This document shows, one piece after another, positions 34,990-44,563 of a stretch of DNA of 64,000 bases. This DNA is from Microcystis panniformis FACHB-1757. GTDB lineage: Bacteria; Cyanobacteriota; Cyanobacteriia; Cyanobacteriales; Microcystaceae. Under the pieces are notes generated by a model. It worked only from the letters and a program-made list of their open reading frames with translations, was not told the DNA's origin and did not search any database. The number at the start of each line of letters is the position of its first letter. Within the stretch, counting starts at the first letter, position 1. The position numbers and the translations under genes are program-made. The stretch spans positions 3,038,001 through 3,102,000 of the forward strand of contig NZ_CP011339.1 of assembly GCF_001264245.1 (NCBI RefSeq). The letters run 5' to 3'.

Positions 34990-35815
34990 TCAGGAGGAAA
35001 AAACAACTTTTCTTTTAGAAAGAGTGGATTGTCCAAAAACTTGCTCTTGCCAAATATTAACATCCTTCGACCTGATAGTTTCCAACGCCTCTTTAATCAA
35101 ATTGACAGTGAAATCGGTAGTTACTAGCACTATTGTTAAAACCATAACCCCCAGTTCGTTTATAGGACATCTTTGCGAAAAAAGCTTATACTTACCAAAG
35201 ATATATTCAATGACATCGGAAGTTCCCAGAAATATCTCACCTTCTGGGATAGTAGAAGTTTGTTCTAATAAATAACGCTGTATTTTCTGGTAAATAGGGA
35301 TAATACTTTCGGGAAGGTAAGACTGGGGAAAAAGCTTATCCCATTGAGATAAAGATGTTTGAGTTAACCCCTCATGTTTGATTTGAGCTTCAAGACTTCC
35401 GGTCATAGCCAAGATGGTAGCCCAGACAGGGAGAGAATCTTGATTGATAGTCTAGGAGCCAGTCCAAAGACCCTATCTAAGTTAAAATAACGAGATTTTG
35501 TCCGTTGACAAGGCGGCATTAAAAACAATAATTCGGTTTGTTGTATCTCTTGACGACACTGATGACATTTTTTGACAAATGACTGATATTGTTCATCTTT
35601 TTCCAGTTCTGACTTTAAAATCAATGCCATCTGATGAGTTACCTCATAAGTGTGAGCAACTTCTGGATTTTTCTCCTAATATAATTGGATTCCTCTGTAT
35701 AAATCCCTGCCGTGGTCGGACACTATTTGTCGAGGAGTTCCCATCTTATTTGTTACTTGTTCTAACACTGCCGCTATCAATTCTCCCTTTGTTGATGTCA
35801 TAATCTCTAGTTATA
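34990..35815 (-). pseudogene. Decayed DDE-type transposase
   Basis: Remnant read on the minus strand from 35815: TPRQIVSDHGRDLYRGIQLY, an in-frame TAG, then EKNPEVAHTYEVTHQMALIL, KKCHQCRQEIQQTELLFLMP and QRTKSRYFNLDRVFG; after a frame disruption near 35410-35460, LFPQSYLPESIIPIYQKIQR, GTSDVIEYIFGKYK and VFGQSTLSKRK. SDHG-x-D and the E of SDVIEYIFGKY look like catalytic acids of a DDE enzyme. The N-terminal half is absent. The IS family name is not certain. The 3' end is about 150 bp from a GC palindrome. Confidence 0.7.
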
Positions 35816-35839
35816 GTTATTACGCTAGGGAGTAGAACG

Positions 35840-36532
35840 ATGATCAAGGCGATATCTTTCTCTGGGTCGGAGATTATCTATCCCGATAGTGATGGTAAAC
35901 CGATGGCCGATAATACCAAACAGTTTCGCTGGATTGTGACGATCAAGGAAAATCTCGAATGTTTATTCGCAGACAATGACAATGTGTTTATCGCCGGCGA
36001 TCTGTTGTGGTATCCGGTCGAGGGGGATAATAAAACCTGTCAAGCGCCGGATGCTATGGTAGTGTTTGGCAGACCCAAGGGCGATCGAGGTTCCTATAAG
36101 CAATGGTTAGAAAACCAGATTGCGCCGCAGGTGGTCTTTGAAATTCTCTCTCCGGGCAACACTAAAGCGGAAATGCGCCGAAAATGGCAATTTTATCAGC
36201 GTTTTGGCGTAGAAGAATATTATCTCTATGATCCCGATGCTAATTATCTACAGGGTTGGTGGCGAAGGGGTGATCAATTGGAGATGATTGCCGCGATCGA
36301 TAATTGGCAGAGTCCGCTTCTACAGATTCGTTTTCAACTGGAGAGTCCCCAGTTAGCTATTTTTTATCCCGATGGCTCGCGGTTTTTGACCACCCTAGAA
36401 ATCAAGCAAAAAGCGGAATTAGCCGAACAGCAAGCCCAACAGGAACGTCAACGGGCCGAATTAGCTGAGGCAAAATTAGCCCGCTTAGAGGCGCAATTAC
36501 GGGCCCTGGGGATTAATCTAGAGGAAAGCTAA
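35840..36532 (+). CDS. Uma2 family (DUF820) putative endonuclease
   Basis: PD-(D/E)xK-type protein of a family greatly expanded in cyanobacteria. Seen: FRWIVTIKENLECLFADNDN, APDAMVVFGRP (Asp), PQVVFEILSPGNTKAEMRRK (Glu and following Lys-rich helix), FQRFGVEEYYLYDP-like YQRFGVEEYYLYDPDAN. Residues about 190-230 form a Gln/Glu/Arg coiled coil (KAELAEQQAQQERQRAELAE), a usual tail in this family. Biochemical role unproven. The stop overlaps the convergent DUF1350 stop by a few bases. Confidence 0.88.
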   Translation: MIKAISFSGSEIIYPDSDGKPMADNTKQFRWIVTIKENLECLFADNDNVFIAGDLLWYPVEGDNKTCQAPDAMVVFGRPKGDRGSYKQWLENQIAPQVVFEILSPGNTKAEMRRKWQFYQRFGVEEYYLYDPDANYLQGWWRRGDQLEMIAAIDNWQSPLLQIRFQLESPQLAIFYPDGSRFLTTLEIKQKAELAEQQAQQERQRAELAEAKLARLEAQLRALGINLEES

Positions 36533-37307
36533 CGAGAGGCGGGAAGGACGGGATTTAACCACTGGAGAATCTCATCTTTGAGACGGGAATTATCCCGGGC
36601 AAGTCCCTGTTTTAACCATTGGCCGATCGCATCGAGGGGAGTAAATACTTCTCCGGTTTGCCAACTGACATCTTGACTCAAGGGAGTGAGATGATTGCCC
36701 GGGAGAGTTCGCAGGGCAATTAAATCATTAAAACGTTTTTTTAGCAGGGGATTTAATACCAGAGATTGATCGATCGTGTCGTCTTGAAAACGGATTAAAA
36801 GATTGCGACGAATGGCATAATCTTGGAAAATTAACTCGTTTGTTTCTTCGGGGGAAGGGGTAAATTCGAGGTTAAAAGTGGTGTCAATTTGCAAAGGTTC
36901 AATAAAGGGAATAGCTCGACGAATGGGATAATTATTAAAGGAAATGAGGATATTTCCCGCCCGTTCCACTTCGTAGAGACTACCGATTAATAAATGTAGT
37001 TTACACCCCATACTGTGACCCAATCCGTAGATGGGGAGATAACCTTGGGGCAGACTATGATTCCAGCGCAGACGTTCAATAATATTATCAAAACGGTTTA
37101 AAACTGTGCGGGCGATCGATTTGTGATCGAGGGTATTAACAAAGGGAGTCGCGACAATAGCGTATCCTGAATTCCCAAGACTTTCTAATAACCAACGATA
37201 GGTAATATTCGGGGCCGCTGCCACAAATGCCCCCCTAAAAAGTGAATGATACCCCGGGGACGACGGGGGAGAAAAACCCAATTACCCGCTATTTCTTGCC
37301 AATTCAT
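36529..37307 (-). pseudogene. DUF1350 family protein, frameshifted at a G run
   Basis: Alpha/beta-hydrolase-like family of cyanobacteria and plastids, function unknown. From the ATG at 37307 the frame reads MNWQEIAGNWVFLPRRPRGI then IHFLGG; at 37229-37234 a run of six G (coding strand) shifts the frame. With seven G, IHFLGGAFVAAAPNITYRWL would be continuous, as in the family. The rest, from GAFVAAAP to VLPASR, is intact, including IYGLGHSMGCKLHLLIGS (nucleophile elbow-like, Ser in GHSMG). Either a real null/phase-variable allele or a sequencing error in the homopolymer. Confidence 0.85.
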
Positions 37308-37468
37308 AATTAGTTATCAGTTAATTAATAACTTAGTCACTCACCAAATAAAGACTACCTCATATTATACTAAATCCTGTTTAAAACGGATAGGAGATTA
37401 GCCCGAGATTTGCCCGCCGGATAAGGATAACTGCTTGCCCAAGTTATAAAAAATCGGGATGAATAGTT

Positions 37469-38035
37469 CTAGGGCAGTTTTTTCTTAATAAAAGCCACTA
37501 ATTGAGACATTTGTTTCTTCATAGTTTCCATTTCTGTTTGCATTTGGGCAATTTGGGACTGGAGAGTCTGAATATCGGTGCCATAATCCCCGGTGAGTTC
37601 CTCTAGTTTCGGGCTAAAAACTGTTGGTTTCGGAGAATATTGTTTGGCCTTAGCCATCGCTTCTTTAATCGCTTGTACCAATTGTTTTTGGTCGAAAGGC
37701 TTCTCAATAAAGGCAAAATGCGGGAAAGGTTCGGGGATTTTCTCTACTACCTCCTCTTTCCGTCCCGACATTAACACTAGGGGGATACTTTTGAGATTAT
37801 CTTCGGTTTGGATTTGCTGAAACACCTCCCAACCGCTCATTTTCGGGAGAAGGAAGTCCAAAATAATCAAATTCGGGTTTTCGGTACGGATGAGATGATA
37901 GCCCTCTAATCCGTCTTTAGCTTCGAGTAATTCAAAGTTACCCTCTGGTAACATATCGCGAACGTGCATCCTGATCACTTTACTGTCATCGATAACGAGA
38001 ATTTTATGATTTGACACGATAGACACCTTAGACAA
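37469..38035 (-). CDS. Single-domain response regulator with C-terminal coiled coil
   Basis: Receiver domain at residues about 10-130: KILVIDDSKVIRMHVRDML (acidic pair), phosphoacceptor Asp in LIILDFLLPKMSGWE, LVLMSGRKE (Thr/Ser position) and FIEKPFDQ (Lys). There is no DNA-binding output; instead residues 150-188 are a heptad-rich helix (IAQMQTEMETMKKQMSQLVA). It could act by protein contact, for example with a kinase or a motility apparatus. No kinase gene is adjacent. Confidence 0.88.
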   Translation of the reverse strand: MSKVSIVSNHKILVIDDSKVIRMHVRDMLPEGNFELLEAKDGLEGYHLIRTENPNLIILDFLLPKMSGWEVFQQIQTEDNLKSIPLVLMSGRKEEVVEKIPEPFPHFAFIEKPFDQKQLVQAIKEAMAKAKQYSPKPTVFSPKLEELTGDYGTDIQTLQSQIAQMQTEMETMKKQMSQLVAFIKKKLP

Positions 38036-38143
38036 GAAATAGATAAGCTCGATGATTCGAGGGGTATTGGGGGAAACTTTCGGGATACGGATTGAGAATT
38101 CCCAAAAAACCCCTAGAAACTAACATACATCATAAAGAAAAAA

Positions 38144-38162
38144 CCTCGGTTAATGTCCGAGG
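38144..38162 (-). terminator. Rho-independent terminator of the subtilase gene
   Basis: CCTCGG / CCGAGG stem with a 7-base loop, followed on the minus strand by TTTTTTCTTT. About 110 bp after the stop at 38270. Confidence 0.8.
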
Positions 38163-38269
38163 CTGCTGTTGTAGGAGAACTCAATGCAAAACAAAAGGAA
38201 GATACCAAAACCAAAAAGGTTTTGAACGGTAAATCACCTTTGTTGTCCCATTGTAACCCCTGTTTAAGC

Positions 38270-40042
38270 TTATCGGGAGGAAGTAGCACTTTTTAGGGCT
38301 AAATAACCTAAACCGAGACATAAAAGCGCATTTACGCCCAAAAATGCCTGAGCGATCGTACCAGAACCTAACCAGATCAGAGTAGGATGGATAACAGCAC
38401 TGATACCTAAAGTCACCGCCATAGCTAAAGATACCCCCACTGCTAACCATTTTGCACGGGGATGACCCAAAAGCAGAGCAATCAGGACAAAGGGCAGGAT
38501 AACACTGGCAAAAAGCGGATTAAGGGCAGAACTTCCCTGAATAACACCTCCTAGGTCGGAAAGAGAACTCCCCATCACTCGGAAAGGCCATTGAGGTAAA
38601 TCGAAGATATAAAGACCTCTGAGGAAAAATAAGCCAGAACTGCCAAAAATTAGACCAGCATTCAAAAATCCGTTCCAGGAGAAGGGAAAATAACTTCTTA
38701 GCCACCAAGCAAGAAGATAAGAACCCAAAACCATGGCCATTTTGGGCAAAACCGCCACCGCGCCGCCATCAATCCAGAAACGGGGATTGAGATAACCGTT
38801 ATCGCGCAACCAACGCCAAAAATCCCGGAAAGTAATCTGTCCTTTTAGGGCCAATTGTAGAGCATTGCCCGCGTCTAATTGTCCGGCGCCAAAATGATTA
38901 AAGGGATCATCATTGATCTTACGGGCTGACTGTTGCAAAACCTCTAAAACTGCACTGGGTTCTTTAATTCCCGCAGCTTTGATTAAAGCTACCACCCCAG
39001 CAACGTGAGGGGCTGCCATGCTGGTTCCCTGAAAACCGAGGAACGCCGGTTCACCCCCTTTAGCGGGATCGATGGTTTCTTGGATAATTTTACCCGTATC
39101 GGAGCCGCCGGGGGCAGCAATATCGATTCCGGCCCCGAAATTAGAATAGGGGGCCTTATTTCCGGAGGCATCTACCGCAGAAACGCCGATAACGTGCGGA
39201 AAACGGGCGGGATAGGCGGCGGAATTATCATCGGCATTACCGGCAGCGGCGACGATTACCACACCTTTACTATAGGCGTATTCGATCGCCTCTTTCATTA
39301 CTTGGGTTTCGCCTCCACCCCCTAAACTCATATTGATGACATCGGCTTTATTATCGACGGCAAAACGGATCGCTTCGGCAATATCTCCCACGGTTCCCCC
39401 ACCCGTCCCGGAAAGCACCTTGAGGGGCATAATTTTGGCTTTGTAGGCGATGCCAGCTACCCCGTAGTTATTATTGGTCGATTGGGCAATTGTTCCCGCT
39501 ACATGGGTTCCGTGACCGTTATCGTCCTCGGAATTGCTGCGATCATTGACGAAGTCGTAGCCTTCCACAAACTCGGTTTCTCGCAGATCGGGAACTTTTG
39601 ATACACCTGTATCAATGACGGCGACGGTGATTCCTTCACCGTGATTTTCTTCCCAAGCGCGTTCGATGTTAATTCCCCGCAGGTTCCACTGTTTGCTATA
39701 GTCGGGGTCATTGGGGGCGATAAAAGCATGATAAATATAATCGGGTTCGATCGATTCAGTGTATTTTTTTAGGTCGGAATTGCGGAGAGTTTTCAGAAGT
39801 TTGCTATCTCCATCGACGATGTAAAGATGTTCATCGATGGAAAAGATACTATTTAAACTGGTGGGGGTTCCCGCTTTTTTGTTGATAGCATTTAACTGCT
39901 CATCGAGTACGCTGACGGGTATATCGTCTTTAAAGTCGATCAAAATTGATTGATATTCGCCCCGATTTGCTAATCCAGTAAAGTTAAATAGAGCAAATCC
40001 TAGACCGATAACGAATAGGGTTAACAATAAAATTTTTTTCAT
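38270..40042 (-). CDS. S8 subtilisin-like serine protease with C-terminal membrane domain
   Basis: 590 aa. Signal/anchor helix at residues 2-22, an inhibitor-like propeptide to about 105, then the protease with the catalytic triad D144 (AVIDTGV), H180 (GHGTHVAG) and S341 (GTSMAAPHVAG), and the oxyanion Asn in AAAGNADDN. After about residue 400 come five or six hydrophobic segments (MAMVLGSYLLAWW, AGLIFGSSGLFFLRG, VILPFVLIALLLGH), so the enzyme is membrane-tethered at both ends. Such fusions suggest processing of envelope or periplasmic proteins. Followed by a terminator. Confidence 0.9.
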   Translation of the reverse strand: MKKILLLTLFVIGLGFALFNFTGLANRGEYQSILIDFKDDIPVSVLDEQLNAINKKAGTPTSLNSIFSIDEHLYIVDGDSKLLKTLRNSDLKKYTESIEPDYIYHAFIAPNDPDYSKQWNLRGINIERAWEENHGEGITVAVIDTGVSKVPDLRETEFVEGYDFVNDRSNSEDDNGHGTHVAGTIAQSTNNNYGVAGIAYKAKIMPLKVLSGTGGGTVGDIAEAIRFAVDNKADVINMSLGGGGETQVMKEAIEYAYSKGVVIVAAAGNADDNSAAYPARFPHVIGVSAVDASGNKAPYSNFGAGIDIAAPGGSDTGKIIQETIDPAKGGEPAFLGFQGTSMAAPHVAGVVALIKAAGIKEPSAVLEVLQQSARKINDDPFNHFGAGQLDAGNALQLALKGQITFRDFWRWLRDNGYLNPRFWIDGGAVAVLPKMAMVLGSYLLAWWLRSYFPFSWNGFLNAGLIFGSSGLFFLRGLYIFDLPQWPFRVMGSSLSDLGGVIQGSSALNPLFASVILPFVLIALLLGHPRAKWLAVGVSLAMAVTLGISAVIHPTLIWLGSGTIAQAFLGVNALLCLGLGYLALKSATSSR

Positions 40043-40176
40043 AGATTTCCTAAGAATTTATCATTGCAAGGCAAGGTTTTTTTAGTTTCGATGAGAGAAT
40101 CTGAGGGAAGTTCCCCTATTTTTGTCGCAGTTGAAGATAGGACTAACCAGTCACAAAAAGTCACCTGTTGTTTATT

Positions 40177-40611
40177 TTAAGCTCGATCGCCGATCGCTGT
40201 TAATTGCCGACTGGCAAAAATAGCTTCGTAGTGGCGATAATGTTTAAATTCGAGGAGATTATAGAAAGGATCCTCTAGGAAAAAGGTTTTATGTTCGGTT
40301 ATCTCCCCAGTAAAGCGAGTTTTTGGTTCTAGATAAAATTTTAGTTGATTGACTCGTGCTTGTGCGAGAAGATTGTCCCAATCCCTGGCATCCGGCAGAA
40401 TTAGACCAAAATGGCGAGGATAAATGCTATTTTGGGGAGTAAGAGGCATTTCGGTGACGTGAGCGACCACCTGATGACCATAGAAATTTAAGATAATCGC
40501 TTTCTCGGTTTCCCTTCCCGCTAAACAACCTAAACCATCACAGTAAAAGCTTTTAGCGGTGGACACATCGGTAATCGGAATAGCGAGATGAAAAATTGCA
40601 GGTTGATTCAT
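40177..40611 (-). CDS. VOC (glyoxalase/dioxygenase-like) family protein
   Basis: 144 aa from the ATG at 40611 (MNQPAIFHLAIPITDVSTAK); the 28 extra upstream codons are not family-like. Vicinal-oxygen-chelate fold with FYCDGLGCLAGRE, NFYGHQVVAHV, HFGLILPDARDWDNLL and FFLEDPFYNLLEFKHYR, where H and E positions can bind a metal. The exact reaction is unknown; many cyanobacterial members are annotated only as glyoxalase-like. Confidence 0.85.
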   Translation of the reverse strand: MNQPAIFHLAIPITDVSTAKSFYCDGLGCLAGRETEKAIILNFYGHQVVAHVTEMPLTPQNSIYPRHFGLILPDARDWDNLLAQARVNQLKFYLEPKTRFTGEITEHKTFFLEDPFYNLLEFKHYRHYEAIFASRQLTAIGDRA

Positions 40612-40724
40612 GGCGATCGAGTTTATCCGCATTCTACTAGGTTCCATTGTAGCGATCGAGGGGCGACCCTTCCGGGAATTTTTTTTAATTGGCAATTACC
40701 TAGAATTGGCCCGATAAATCTCAA

Positions 40725-40842
40725 GATATCAAAAAGTGCTGGCCCTTGGAGTAATCGGGGGGGAAATTTTAGGCACTTTTTCCCTGAAAATTAGGTAATC
40801 GACCCCCTGAAAATGGGTAAAACCCCAAACCCCACACCCCAC
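40725..40842. repeat. Internal part of MITE family B, ends missing
   Basis: Matches the core of copies at 12659 and 48807 (CACTTTTTCCCTGAAAATTAGG region, then CCCCAAACCCCACACCCCAC). Stops directly at the 3' end of the sulfoxide synthase gene. Confidence 0.65.
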
Positions 40843-42198
40843 CTAAAGACTTTGTGCGATTCTAAAACCAGCGTGTTGATAAAAATTCCGGCGAAACCAA
40901 TTGCGATAGTAGGGTAGGATTTCTGTGCCGTTAGTCACCCAAGCTCCTCCTAACATCATTTTATGTTGACTATTAAAGAAAGGAGTGGAATTGTCAGCAT
41001 AGAGGTAATGGGGTTGAAAGTCAGTTAAGGGATTAAAATCATCTTCTAGCCATTCCCAGACGTTACCGCGTAAGTCATAAATTTCTGAGTTATTGCCCGT
41101 ATTTTTTAACATTCCTACGGGAGTGGGAGAAGAGAATTTTAAATTGAGGTTATAGTCATCAAAGTTATCGTTTTCTAGGGTATAACATCGATTTTTTTGA
41201 CTGCCATAGGTGGCTAAATTCCACTCAGCTTCCGTCATTAAACGTATTCCTTGACCTTGAAAACGACAGTAAGCGATCGCTTCATAATAGTTCACTTCTA
41301 CCGGCCAATCAAGCGGTAAATCAAGAACATCAAACATGGCTCGATATTGATAATTTCCGCGCTCATCTACCAGCCAAAATTTAGGATATTTGACTCGATA
41401 ATGATTTTTCCATTGCCAAGCTTCCTCATCCCAATAGCTAGGATTTTCGTAGCCACCATTATGGACAAATTCTTTAAATTCTCCATTGGTAATCATATAT
41501 TTACTCACCAGAAAATTGTTAACTTTAACTTGCCGATAACCATACTCATTATCCCAACCATAAATAGGAGAATCTTGGGGTTTACCAATTTCTACTATTC
41601 CCCCAGAAACCTCCACCATTTGATTAGGACTAGCTTGACCAAAAGAAGGAGCATAATGCCAACCGGGAGGACGTTGCAGACAATCTAGAGGCAGTTGTCT
41701 GAGTAACATTGAAGAGGTTTCAAAGTGAACACGCTGATGCTCAATTCCCATCATTAATGACCAGAGAGAATGCCGAGGATGAATAGGAAGATTGAGGGGG
41801 ATATTTTTAATTATTTCGACCACAATTTCATAGACTTGTTGTCGATATTCCCAAACTTTAGCCACCCCAGACCACTGAATCTGAGCGATAGCAGAGTTTA
41901 ATTCTTCAGGAGTTGCCGGATCTACCCCCACTCCAAACAATAATTCGTAGTCAGGATTAGGGCTTTTTTTTAATAGGTTAACCAGCTGCAATTTATTCAG
42001 ATAAAAAGCGGCAGCATGACCTAAATAAAAGATGAGGGGATTTCTTAAATCGTCAGGGTTACAATAAAAAGCTTCTTCTTTGATGATGCTTTTTAACAGC
42101 ATATCTTCTAATTGCCAAGCATTTTCAAAATAGTCTAGTATATTTTCTCGACTACAGTTACTTAGAGAGATAGGAGCCTGTGCTTGAATCTTTTCCAT
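40843..42198 (-). CDS. Sulfoxide synthase, OvoA-type (probable EgtB function)
   Basis: Mononuclear non-heme iron enzyme joining a thiol to the imidazole C-S of histidine or hercynine. N-terminal DinB-like domain gives the three-His site: H61 (GHAAAF) and H154/H158 (IEHQRVHFETSS); the C-terminal formylglycine-generating-type domain has VNNFLVSKYMITNGEFKEF, AIAYCRFQGQGIRLMTEAEW and LGGAWVTNGTEILPYYRNWF. The pattern LLFGVGVDPATPEELN resembles OvoA (ovothiol) rather than mycobacterial EgtB, but the C-terminal methyltransferase domain of OvoA is absent and EgtD is the upstream neighbour. Product likely ergothioneine. 40 bp from egtD, same strand. Confidence 0.82.
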   Translation of the reverse strand: MEKIQAQAPISLSNCSRENILDYFENAWQLEDMLLKSIIKEEAFYCNPDDLRNPLIFYLGHAAAFYLNKLQLVNLLKKSPNPDYELLFGVGVDPATPEELNSAIAQIQWSGVAKVWEYRQQVYEIVVEIIKNIPLNLPIHPRHSLWSLMMGIEHQRVHFETSSMLLRQLPLDCLQRPPGWHYAPSFGQASPNQMVEVSGGIVEIGKPQDSPIYGWDNEYGYRQVKVNNFLVSKYMITNGEFKEFVHNGGYENPSYWDEEAWQWKNHYRVKYPKFWLVDERGNYQYRAMFDVLDLPLDWPVEVNYYEAIAYCRFQGQGIRLMTEAEWNLATYGSQKNRCYTLENDNFDDYNLNLKFSSPTPVGMLKNTGNNSEIYDLRGNVWEWLEDDFNPLTDFQPHYLYADNSTPFFNSQHKMMLGGAWVTNGTEILPYYRNWFRRNFYQHAGFRIAQSL

Positions 42199-42238
42199 GT
42201 TTTTGTGCCTCTATTACTGATGATAATGTTTTCGTTAA

Positions 42239-43249
42239 TTACAGGGATAACTGACAGAGAATTAACCCGAATAAATTTTCAGTATCGGTGAAAACCTTGA
42301 GCGGTTTTAATCCCTTTGATTCTAGGTCTTTTTGCATAGTTTCTAGGTTAAATTTACGGGAAATTTCTGTTAAAATACTCTCCGATGCTTGAAAATTAAC
42401 TGTTAAATCGAGTTTTTTAAGATGAACAGGGTGAGTTTTTTGACAAATTAAATACATTTCAATTTGAGATTGATCTTGATTATAGATAGCTTGATGACTA
42501 AATAAATCAAGATTAAAATCAGCTTGAAAACGCCAATTTAAATGGGAAAGCATATTTAAATTAAAAGCGGCTGTCACCCCTTGGGCATCATTATAAGCTG
42601 CTTCTAAAATTGCTGATGGTTTTTGCAGATCAATCCCTAATAAAAAATAATCTCCAGCTTTTAAGACAGTGGCAATTTCTTCTAAAAAATTATCACATTC
42701 AGCCGCAGAAAAATTACCGATCGAACTTCCCAAGAAAAAAATCATTCTGGTATTATCAGAAGCATTTTTATAGTAGGCTAAGGCCTGTTCATAGGTTCCA
42801 ATTAAACCCTGAATTTGTAAATTAGGATATTCTTTTTGTAATTCTATGGCACTAGCTTTGAGAATAGTTTCACTAACATCGATAGGTACATATTTAGAGG
42901 ATTTTTGCTGCTGATAATAAGCGTCCAACAACAGACGAGTTTTAGTGGAACTACCACTACCTAATTCGACCAATTCGCAGGCCCCTGTATAGGCGACAAT
43001 TTCTTGAGCATATTCTTGGAGAATAGCCGCTTCTGTCCTAGTGGGATAGTATTCTAGCAATTGACAGATTTCTTCAAAAAGTTGTGAACCTTGCCGATCA
43101 TAAAAATATTTAGATGGTAAACTTTTGGGGGTTTTAGTTAATCCTTCAATCACATCTTTGCCATCATCTTTAACCATGTTTTGTCCCGTGGCACCGGTGG
43201 CTAAATACTCAATTTGTAACAGTTCTTGGTTAGATTGTTTAAGTTGCAT
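42239..43249 (-). CDS. egtD: L-histidine N(alpha)-methyltransferase (EgtD)
   Basis: Trimethylates histidine with SAM to hercynine, the first step of ergothioneine synthesis. Seen: DVIEGLTKTPKSLPSKYFYD (substrate-site start), QGSQLFEEICQLLEYYPTRT, the SAM loop ELGSGSSTKTRLLLDAYYQQ, YVPIDVSETILKASA and FFLGSSIGNFSAAECDNFLE. 336 aa is normal. Operon partner of the sulfoxide synthase downstream; EgtC is not needed in the two-gene type of pathway and no egtC or egtE was found nearby. Confidence 0.9.
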   Translation of the reverse strand: MQLKQSNQELLQIEYLATGATGQNMVKDDGKDVIEGLTKTPKSLPSKYFYDRQGSQLFEEICQLLEYYPTRTEAAILQEYAQEIVAYTGACELVELGSGSSTKTRLLLDAYYQQQKSSKYVPIDVSETILKASAIELQKEYPNLQIQGLIGTYEQALAYYKNASDNTRMIFFLGSSIGNFSAAECDNFLEEIATVLKAGDYFLLGIDLQKPSAILEAAYNDAQGVTAAFNLNMLSHLNWRFQADFNLDLFSHQAIYNQDQSQIEMYLICQKTHPVHLKKLDLTVNFQASESILTEISRKFNLETMQKDLESKGLKPLKVFTDTENLFGLILCQLSL

Positions 43250-43479
43250 AGATTCTCCAGATTATTCTCCAGTTTTTTGATTGTTCTCGATCGATACCGA
43301 GGATGAAATCCACTTTGACAGCTTGAATACTGGCAGAGATTATCATTCCCCGGTAATCTTACCACTAAAAGGCCGCAAAATTTACCTCTTGTCTAGATAG
43401 ACAAAGTTTATGGATGGTAAATAAAAGCTGTTAAATCCATCGAGATGAGTGCTGATGTTATCTAAGTAAAATTACTGGT

Positions 43480-43764
43480 TTAATTAATCAGTAAAGACTG
43501 CATTTCCTCTAAGGTAAGATTTTCTTGAATGTAGCGAGGTTTAAGGGGATGATAGGGACTAGCAAGACGATCTATCTTAATAATTCTAGCAGTTTCAGGA
43601 ATGATCGGAATATCGGGATCGTAGGGAGTGCTGCGGGTAAGGGAACTAGAAAAACCTTTAAAAATAGAGATTTCTTCCTCCTCCCCATCCACAGCAATAG
43701 TCACTAATAAAACCTCGTGGGGATTTTTGAGGGTGTATTGTTCGAGTTGTTGACCAATATTCAT
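43480..43764 (-). CDS. Conserved cyanobacterial hypothetical protein
   Basis: Small conserved soluble protein of 94 aa from the ATG at 43764 (MNIGQQLEQYTLKNPHEVLL); an ATG six codons upstream is also possible. Recognisable family pattern: VTIAVDGEEEEISIFKGFSS, TPYDPDIPIIPETARII, DRLASPYHPLKPRYIQENLT. No catalytic motif. Function unknown. It lies 32 bp after the DUF3177 gene on the same strand and probably shares its transcript. Confidence 0.72.
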   Translation of the reverse strand: MNIGQQLEQYTLKNPHEVLLVTIAVDGEEEEISIFKGFSSSLTRSTPYDPDIPIIPETARIIKIDRLASPYHPLKPRYIQENLTLEEMQSLLIN

Positions 43765-43796
43765 AGAAAAATGGCTAATCATCGATAGCTAAAAAC

Positions 43797-44390
43797 TTAC
43801 TGTTGTAAAGCTGAACGTCCCTGTTTGCCAAGGCGAATAAGAAGAAAATGGGCAAAATAGAGAGTATAAAAAGAGAGGCCAACTAAACCAAAAAAGCCCA
43901 AAACATTAGCGGTAGCTTCTGAATGAAAAATCTCGCGAAACTGCCAGGGTGCTTCCTGCCAAACCTGACAATAGGGAGAATTTAGCAATTCCCCTGACAT
44001 AGCACAGGAGAGAAAAGGTAAGGTAGAAATTGCGCCCAAAGGACAATAAATCGTTACTGCCCAACGCCAAGCAGTGGTGACAAATTTAATCGGACTGGCG
44101 GGTAAATCTTTAATTTCATCGTTAATATCCACCCAAAACCAGAGGGAAATCGGGATTAAAATCTTAGCTAAAAAACTGGTGACAAAACCAATCGGCCAGG
44201 AAGCGATCATTAAATATACGGTAATTAACAAAAGACTAGCCACTCGCCAATAGATAATCAACAATTTTTGTAATGATTCGATTTTTGCAAATAAAGACCA
44301 AATTAACAAAATTGCCGGAATAATCACCGTAAATAGGACGGCTAAACGATAATCTATCCAAACGAGAGGACGAAACCAAAGTTGATTCAT
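43797..44390 (-). CDS. DUF3177 family membrane protein
   Basis: Cyanobacterial membrane protein of unknown function. 197 aa, with about five hydrophobic segments: LAVLFTVIIPAILLIWSLFA, VASLLLITVYLMIASWPIGF, ILIPISLWFWVDIND, a re-entrant region around TIYCPLGAISTLPFLSCAMS, and LGFFGLVGLSFYTLYFAHFL. Conserved WVDINDEIKDLPASP is characteristic of the family. First gene of the two-gene unit with the small protein at 43480. Confidence 0.82.
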   Translation of the reverse strand: MNQLWFRPLVWIDYRLAVLFTVIIPAILLIWSLFAKIESLQKLLIIYWRVASLLLITVYLMIASWPIGFVTSFLAKILIPISLWFWVDINDEIKDLPASPIKFVTTAWRWAVTIYCPLGAISTLPFLSCAMSGELLNSPYCQVWQEAPWQFREIFHSEATANVLGFFGLVGLSFYTLYFAHFLLIRLGKQGRSALQQ

Positions 44391-44485
44391 AAATTATTTA
44401 GACAATTACACTGTCAACATTTTACTGTCTTCCGACGCGGGAGCCAAAATCGGTCACAGCTTGACCAACAAACCAAAAAACGAGA

Positions 44486-44512
44486 GGCGATCTCTTTATA
44501 GTTGAGATCGCC
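44486..44512 (-). terminator. Terminator of cp12
   Basis: GGCGATCTC / GAGATCGCC, 9-bp stem; on the minus strand followed by TCTCGTTTTTT. About 50 bp after the cp12 stop. Confidence 0.8.
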
Positions 44513-44563
44513 CTAAAGCTAGGATTCTACTGTGAGGAGAGAAAAAACTGCTGCCTGACTGGA

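Noticed and set aside
38181..38450. Minus-strand ORF at the end of the subtilase gene
   Set aside because: Out-of-frame shadow overlapping the protease C-terminus and running toward the terminator.
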